Origin: Phymatolithon calcareum
Lineage: Eukaryota > Rhodophyta > Florideophyceae > Hapalidiales
Assembly: GCA_977006965.1 (NCBI GenBank)
Contig: OZ345359.1
Location: forward strand, 2,356,001 to 2,420,000
DNA: 64,000 nt
Direction of reading: 5' to 3'
Part shown: positions 60,805 through 64,000 of the stretch, piece by piece
Layout of the letters: each line of letters opens with the position of its first letter
Position numbering within the stretch: the first letter of the stretch is position 1
The notes under the pieces: generated by a model
Told to the model about the DNA's origin: nothing
The model's input: the letters and a program-made list of their open reading frames with translations, nothing else
Databases searched by the model: none
Program-made: the position numbers and the translations under genes

Positions 60805-62802
60805 ATGCAGATCAAGCAAATGAAACACCTTGGAAATATGCCAGCCAAGAAGCGCAAGGCAGAAGCGACGGGAGAGATCGAACGCGCCGTTGGACAGCGG
60901 GAGGTCGTGACCATGAGAAACCTAGGTAAGGTGACGAAGATCAAGACCGAGACGTCAGCCAAGAAGCGCAAGACAGAAGCGACGGGAGAAATTGAGCGCG
61001 CTGTTGGACAGCGGGAGCTCGTGACTAGTCTCATGAGAAACCTGGGCAAGGTGACGAGGACCAAGACCGACAAGCGCGGCGAAAATCTCACGAAGGAATA
61101 CACGAAATGGGAGTGTCCAAAGCCAGGATGCTCTAAGGTTGTAGAAGTCCTTCTTGGATCTGGCTTCACTAATCCGTACCGCCACCTTGAGAAACACTAC
61201 AGTGCTGCCGAGCTCACGGCGATGCATAAGGGAGCCGCGGTCACGGTCGATTCTTCTTTCGCTGCCTCTTCCGTGTCACCTCGAGGCAAATGTATTTTCG
61301 CATTTCTGGAGATCGTGGTCATGAAGAATCTTCCTCTTGATATTGTCGAAGATGAACTCTTTCGCAAGTTTCACGATTGTGACTGCAACATTTCAGTCAA
61401 GACCTTCAAGAGAGTGATTATACAATTGGTCGAACTCGTCGAACAGAGAATTGCAACCGAAATGAAGTCCTCACCCGTTGGCGCGCTGATGCATGGTGGA
61501 TGGACCTGTCGTGGTATTCATTACGCAGGTGTGTTCGCTTGCTATTGCCATCAAGTAGATGCCAAGGTGCGGAACGGACTTAACGGGGAGATGGAGGAGG
61601 TGCCAAAGTTGACGCTTCTTTCTGTTTCGCCGATGGCTCAGATCCAAGATGAGACAGAGTCGGAGGACGATGATGAGGAAAATGATAGCATTGCAGCCCA
61701 GTTCACCGCAGAGGCTCATGTTACATACTTCAAAAGCGTTCTTTCGTACTATGGCTTGACTTTGGACTGGGTTGTGGCTTCTATTGCTGACAATGCGACG
61801 ACGAACGTCAAAATCGCAGGTCTCCTTGGAGTTCCTCACGTAGGGTGCAACAGCCACAAGCTCAACCTAGAGGTGGAGCGGATGGTGAACAGTAATGGAC
61901 AACTCTGTGCCACGATCGACTCATGTCATAATACGATGAGAGGGGCAAAGGCAAGCATCAAGAACCGCGCTCTTCTGCTCAACCTAACCCCCCTTGTCCC
62001 TGTCGTGCACAATGCTACGCGCTGGTCCGGAAAGTACAACATTCTAAAACGATTCGCTGCGCTGCGGGGCTCGCTTATTAACGTGTCTGAGGAGGAGGAG
62101 TCTAAATTACCGATTGACCGAAGCGAACAGTTTCTTGCGAAGGTTAATAAGTTCACCGGACAGCTCGGAGCGATTAACGATGTCACCAAGTTTCTGCAGA
62201 ATCGGGGACAGACACTCCAGCAAGCTCGGCTCGCACTTGATGTACTGTCGAAAAACGTTCAAGACCATCGCCGTGAAGACGGGCACCCACTCCATCTATG
62301 CTCGCTTGGAACTCACTACATTGCACCAGACGCTCAGATTGTTCGCGACAAGCACTTTGAGTCTGGGGTGGTAAAAATTCAGCGGAAAGAGTTGAAATAT
62401 CTAACAGTCGAGGAGAAGAAATCGGTACGACGCTTGCGGAAGCCCCAGCCTGAAGGCGAAGGCACATGTGAGGTCCCGGCTTATGGGCTTAGCATCATAG
62501 AGCAGATTGAGCGCCGGAACAATGCTCAACAGAGTGGCAAGAGCGATTACTTCAACTGCGACTTTATTTTTGGTTCAGTTGCTGAGGTTGAGCGCCTTCG
62601 GAGCCTTTCGAAGCATATTCTAGCGAATGCTCGTAAGAGCATGACCCCAATCATGTTCGAATCGCTGATCTTTCTCAAGGCCAACCGGCGGTTATGGGAT
62701 GATGCACTTGTATCCGAAGCGGTTGAGATGGCAAGGACTGAAGCGGTGGAAAAGCGGATGCAGCTTGATGAAGAACAAGAGACATTGTTGATCGATGGCT
62801 GA
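60805..62802 (+). CDS. hAT-like transposase (BED finger), intact ORF lacking one catalytic Asp
   Basis: 665 residues, uninterrupted. Residues 14-46 and 52-86 are a tandem duplication (AKKRK-(A/T)-EATGEIERAVGQRE). A BED-type zinc finger follows (Cys104, Cys109, His127, His131). The RNase H-like core shows ALMHGGWTCRGIHYAG (where the first catalytic residue, usually D-x-W-(T/S), is Gly at about 231), SIADNATTN (Asp329), GCNSHKLNL (Cys348, His351) and NATRWSGKYN. A C-terminal block has CDFIFGSVAEVERLRSL with the likely catalytic Glu. Long, clean coding contrasts with the broken relatives elsewhere in the window. It is either a recently silenced copy or a domesticated DNA-binding protein. Met12 (MPAKKRKAE) is an alternative start. 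Confidence 0.8.
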   Translation: MQIKQMKHLGNMPAKKRKAEATGEIERAVGQREVVTMRNLGKVTKIKTETSAKKRKTEATGEIERAVGQRELVTSLMRNLGKVTRTKTDKRGENLTKEYTKWECPKPGCSKVVEVLLGSGFTNPYRHLEKHYSAAELTAMHKGAAVTVDSSFAASSVSPRGKCIFAFLEIVVMKNLPLDIVEDELFRKFHDCDCNISVKTFKRVIIQLVELVEQRIATEMKSSPVGALMHGGWTCRGIHYAGVFACYCHQVDAKVRNGLNGEMEEVPKLTLLSVSPMAQIQDETESEDDDEENDSIAAQFTAEAHVTYFKSVLSYYGLTLDWVVASIADNATTNVKIAGLLGVPHVGCNSHKLNLEVERMVNSNGQLCATIDSCHNTMRGAKASIKNRALLLNLTPLVPVVHNATRWSGKYNILKRFAALRGSLINVSEEEESKLPIDRSEQFLAKVNKFTGQLGAINDVTKFLQNRGQTLQQARLALDVLSKNVQDHRREDGHPLHLCSLGTHYIAPDAQIVRDKHFESGVVKIQRKELKYLTVEEKKSVRRLRKPQPEGEGTCEVPAYGLSIIEQIERRNNAQQSGKSDYFNCDFIFGSVAEVERLRSLSKHILANARKSMTPIMFESLIFLKANRRLWDDALVSEAVEMARTEAVEKRMQLDEEQETLLIDG

Positions 62803-63104
62803 AGAATGGCGCCTGAAGAACGATTTCGTAGCTCTTTTAGAATGACAAAATGATTTGTGTTGCTTGCTTGTTTGTTAGTTCCATAAACGATGTTGTAATG
62901 TGATTGATATGTACAGTACGCGCTCGTCGGGAAATTGCACGACTTCCAAATGGGCGGATTATTGCCAATAACCCGCCCAATAACTTATTGGCCCTATGTG
63001 CGATGGGAAGCTTCACCGCGCACGGTGAGGCACCCGGCGCGCCGATCCCCCAAACATATCCGCGCCCTCTAGCGATTGAATACTGGGCGCTGATTGGCCT
63101 TTGA
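62803..63104. other. intergenic
   Basis: Between the transposase ORF and CSN1. No matching terminal repeat for the transposase is seen. A short frame at 62904-63104 has no recognisable domain. Confidence 0.4.
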
Positions 63105-64000
63105 GTTGAGCTACAAAGCTTTGTCTTCGAATCGCAGGAGGAGCGGGTCTGTGATGCGGCGTGCGCTAAAGACTGCTTTCACGACATCACGACCCTATTC
63201 CCGTTCAGCACCCTTGCCCGACTCGATGCCCTCCGTCTCGCCATAGCAGAGGCAAAAAAGGAAAGGACGCCGTTCTCAACGGTCGTGGCGGCGCCCGAGA
63301 CGACCAATGGACTCACGACCAGGACAACTGGGCCGTCATGGAACTTAACAAGCTTCGTGGTGAACCGGAGGAGATCAAGGAGCAAAATTCAAAGGAAGTC
63401 ATGTATACCGCGCACACAGATCTTGGTGGCTTTTTCGATGAGCGTGGAAAGTTGCAACAAGCACGAAGTAAATACTTAAAAATCCGCGATTACTGCGTCA
63501 TTCCCGCACATACTCTCAACGTCTGTTTTCGCACAATTGTTTTCAGTATCGAAGCAGGTGATTTTTCAAATGTCGATAACTACCACCATCTCGCTGAGCA
63601 CGCCTTACTCGAGTCCGCCGCCTTTAACGCCGTCCGTACTGTTGCAGGATGCGTACGTGCCTCAACCGCTCGTGGTGGCTCCCTCAAATCGGCCGATGTC
63701 GCACTTGCTCTCGCTCTCGCTCGTGCTTGCGATGGTCTGGCGCTGCTTGTCCGCGGTCATTACCTGGGTGCCGCTCACCTACTACTTTCCGTTGCTACTG
63801 ACCCCTTCGAAGAACGCACCGAAGCTCTACAGGCTCACTTTGGCGACCCTCTTTCGCTCGAGGATATGGGTACCGTTGGCGCCCTTTGCGCGCTCGCTAC
63901 ATTCACCCGTCCAGAGCTCAGTCGAAATGTGATTGACCATCAGACGTTGCGCGGCCTTCTCGAGCATGTTCTTGATGTTCGTGAACTCATCACTGACTTT
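63105..64000 (+). CDS. CSN1: COP9 signalosome subunit 1, partial, with an apparent frameshift
   Basis: Runs off the right edge. From about 63339 the frame reads MELNKLRGEPEEIKEQ, then HTDLGGFFDERGKLQQAR, KYLKIRDYC, SAAFNAVRTVAG and VGALCALATFTRPELSRN, then VRELITDF. This is the Rpn7/CSN1 helical-repeat and pre-PCI region; the ALCALATF-x-R-x-EL block separates CSN1 from Rpn7. CSN1 is a scaffold of the complex that removes NEDD8 from cullins. The helix just upstream, LARLDALRLAIAEAKK, belongs to the same protein but lies in another frame; the shift falls at or just after an A6 run (63254-63259). The true N terminus is not found: an in-frame TGA lies at 63102-63104, so an intron or another indel upstream is likely (a CCCGTTCAG acceptor-like site ends near 63211). 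Confidence 0.82.

Noticed and set aside
63537-63932. 131-codon plus-strand frame
   Set aside because: It overlaps the CSN1 frame in another phase; the CSN1 reading has clear family motifs and this one has none.
1-64000. CRISPR array, bacterial operons or rRNA genes
   Set aside because: No regularly spaced direct repeats, Shine-Dalgarno-led gene strings or rRNA sequence were seen; the window is eukaryotic nuclear DNA.

Overview
This is nuclear DNA of a eukaryote, most likely a red alga of the Chondrus (florideophyte) type. That placement is inference. It rests on almost intronless housekeeping genes in moderately GC-rich DNA, a plant/archaea-type topoisomerase VI B subunit, plastid-targeted-looking alpha-carbonic anhydrases, and a large load of decayed transposons between genes. 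Bacterial signatures (operons, Shine-Dalgarno sites) are absent.

Host genes. Left arm: a TopBP1/Dpb11-like multi-BRCT protein (1951-4314) and an alpha-carbonic anhydrase (6940-7779). Middle: a large membrane protein of unknown function (29373-31787) and a second alpha-carbonic anhydrase (37116-37952). Right arm, the gene-dense part: an alpha/beta hydrolase (40951-42036), DNA topoisomerase VI subunit B (42124-44259, -), a protein with two Med25/PTOV-like repeats (45610-46731, -), a small membrane protein (49787-50599, -), a BolA-family protein (52061-52360), pyruvate kinase with one 102-bp intron (52686-54293, -), a secreted orphan (55802-57940, -), a class I glutamine amidotransferase (58860-59567), an intact hAT-like transposase ORF (60805-62802), and the COP9 signalosome subunit CSN1, which runs off the right edge (about 63105-64000).

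Mobile DNA. Between 8.7 and 27.5 kb there is a nest of elements. A non-LTR retrotransposon with endonuclease, RT, RNase H and zinc-knuckle regions (minus strand, 22970-19382 and 12145-11880) is split in frame by a complete Ty3/gypsy LTR element (12146-19381; 460-bp LTRs; target duplication CAGCA). That element is itself split in pol by a 1.64-kb insert (14920-16561; 9-bp duplication CAACTCAAA). At 24594-25580 a hAT deletion derivative with 29-bp terminal repeats and an 8-bp duplication sits inside a DP/E2F-type winged-helix sequence. Immediately to its right lies a broken Fanzor-like gene (eukaryotic TnpB homologue; about 25680-26775), the most notable find. Other pieces are three copies of an unknown repeat-borne protein (family X), several LINE tails, four relatives of one hAT transposase family, and long inverted repeats at 28081, 36591 and 51954.

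The two carbonic anhydrases and about 1.2 kb of their upstream DNA, including an antisense ORF, are diverged copies of one duplicated segment (5.8-7.8 and 35.4-38.0 kb). No convincing tRNA, rRNA or CRISPR array was seen. Stretches with no recognisable content are listed explicitly.
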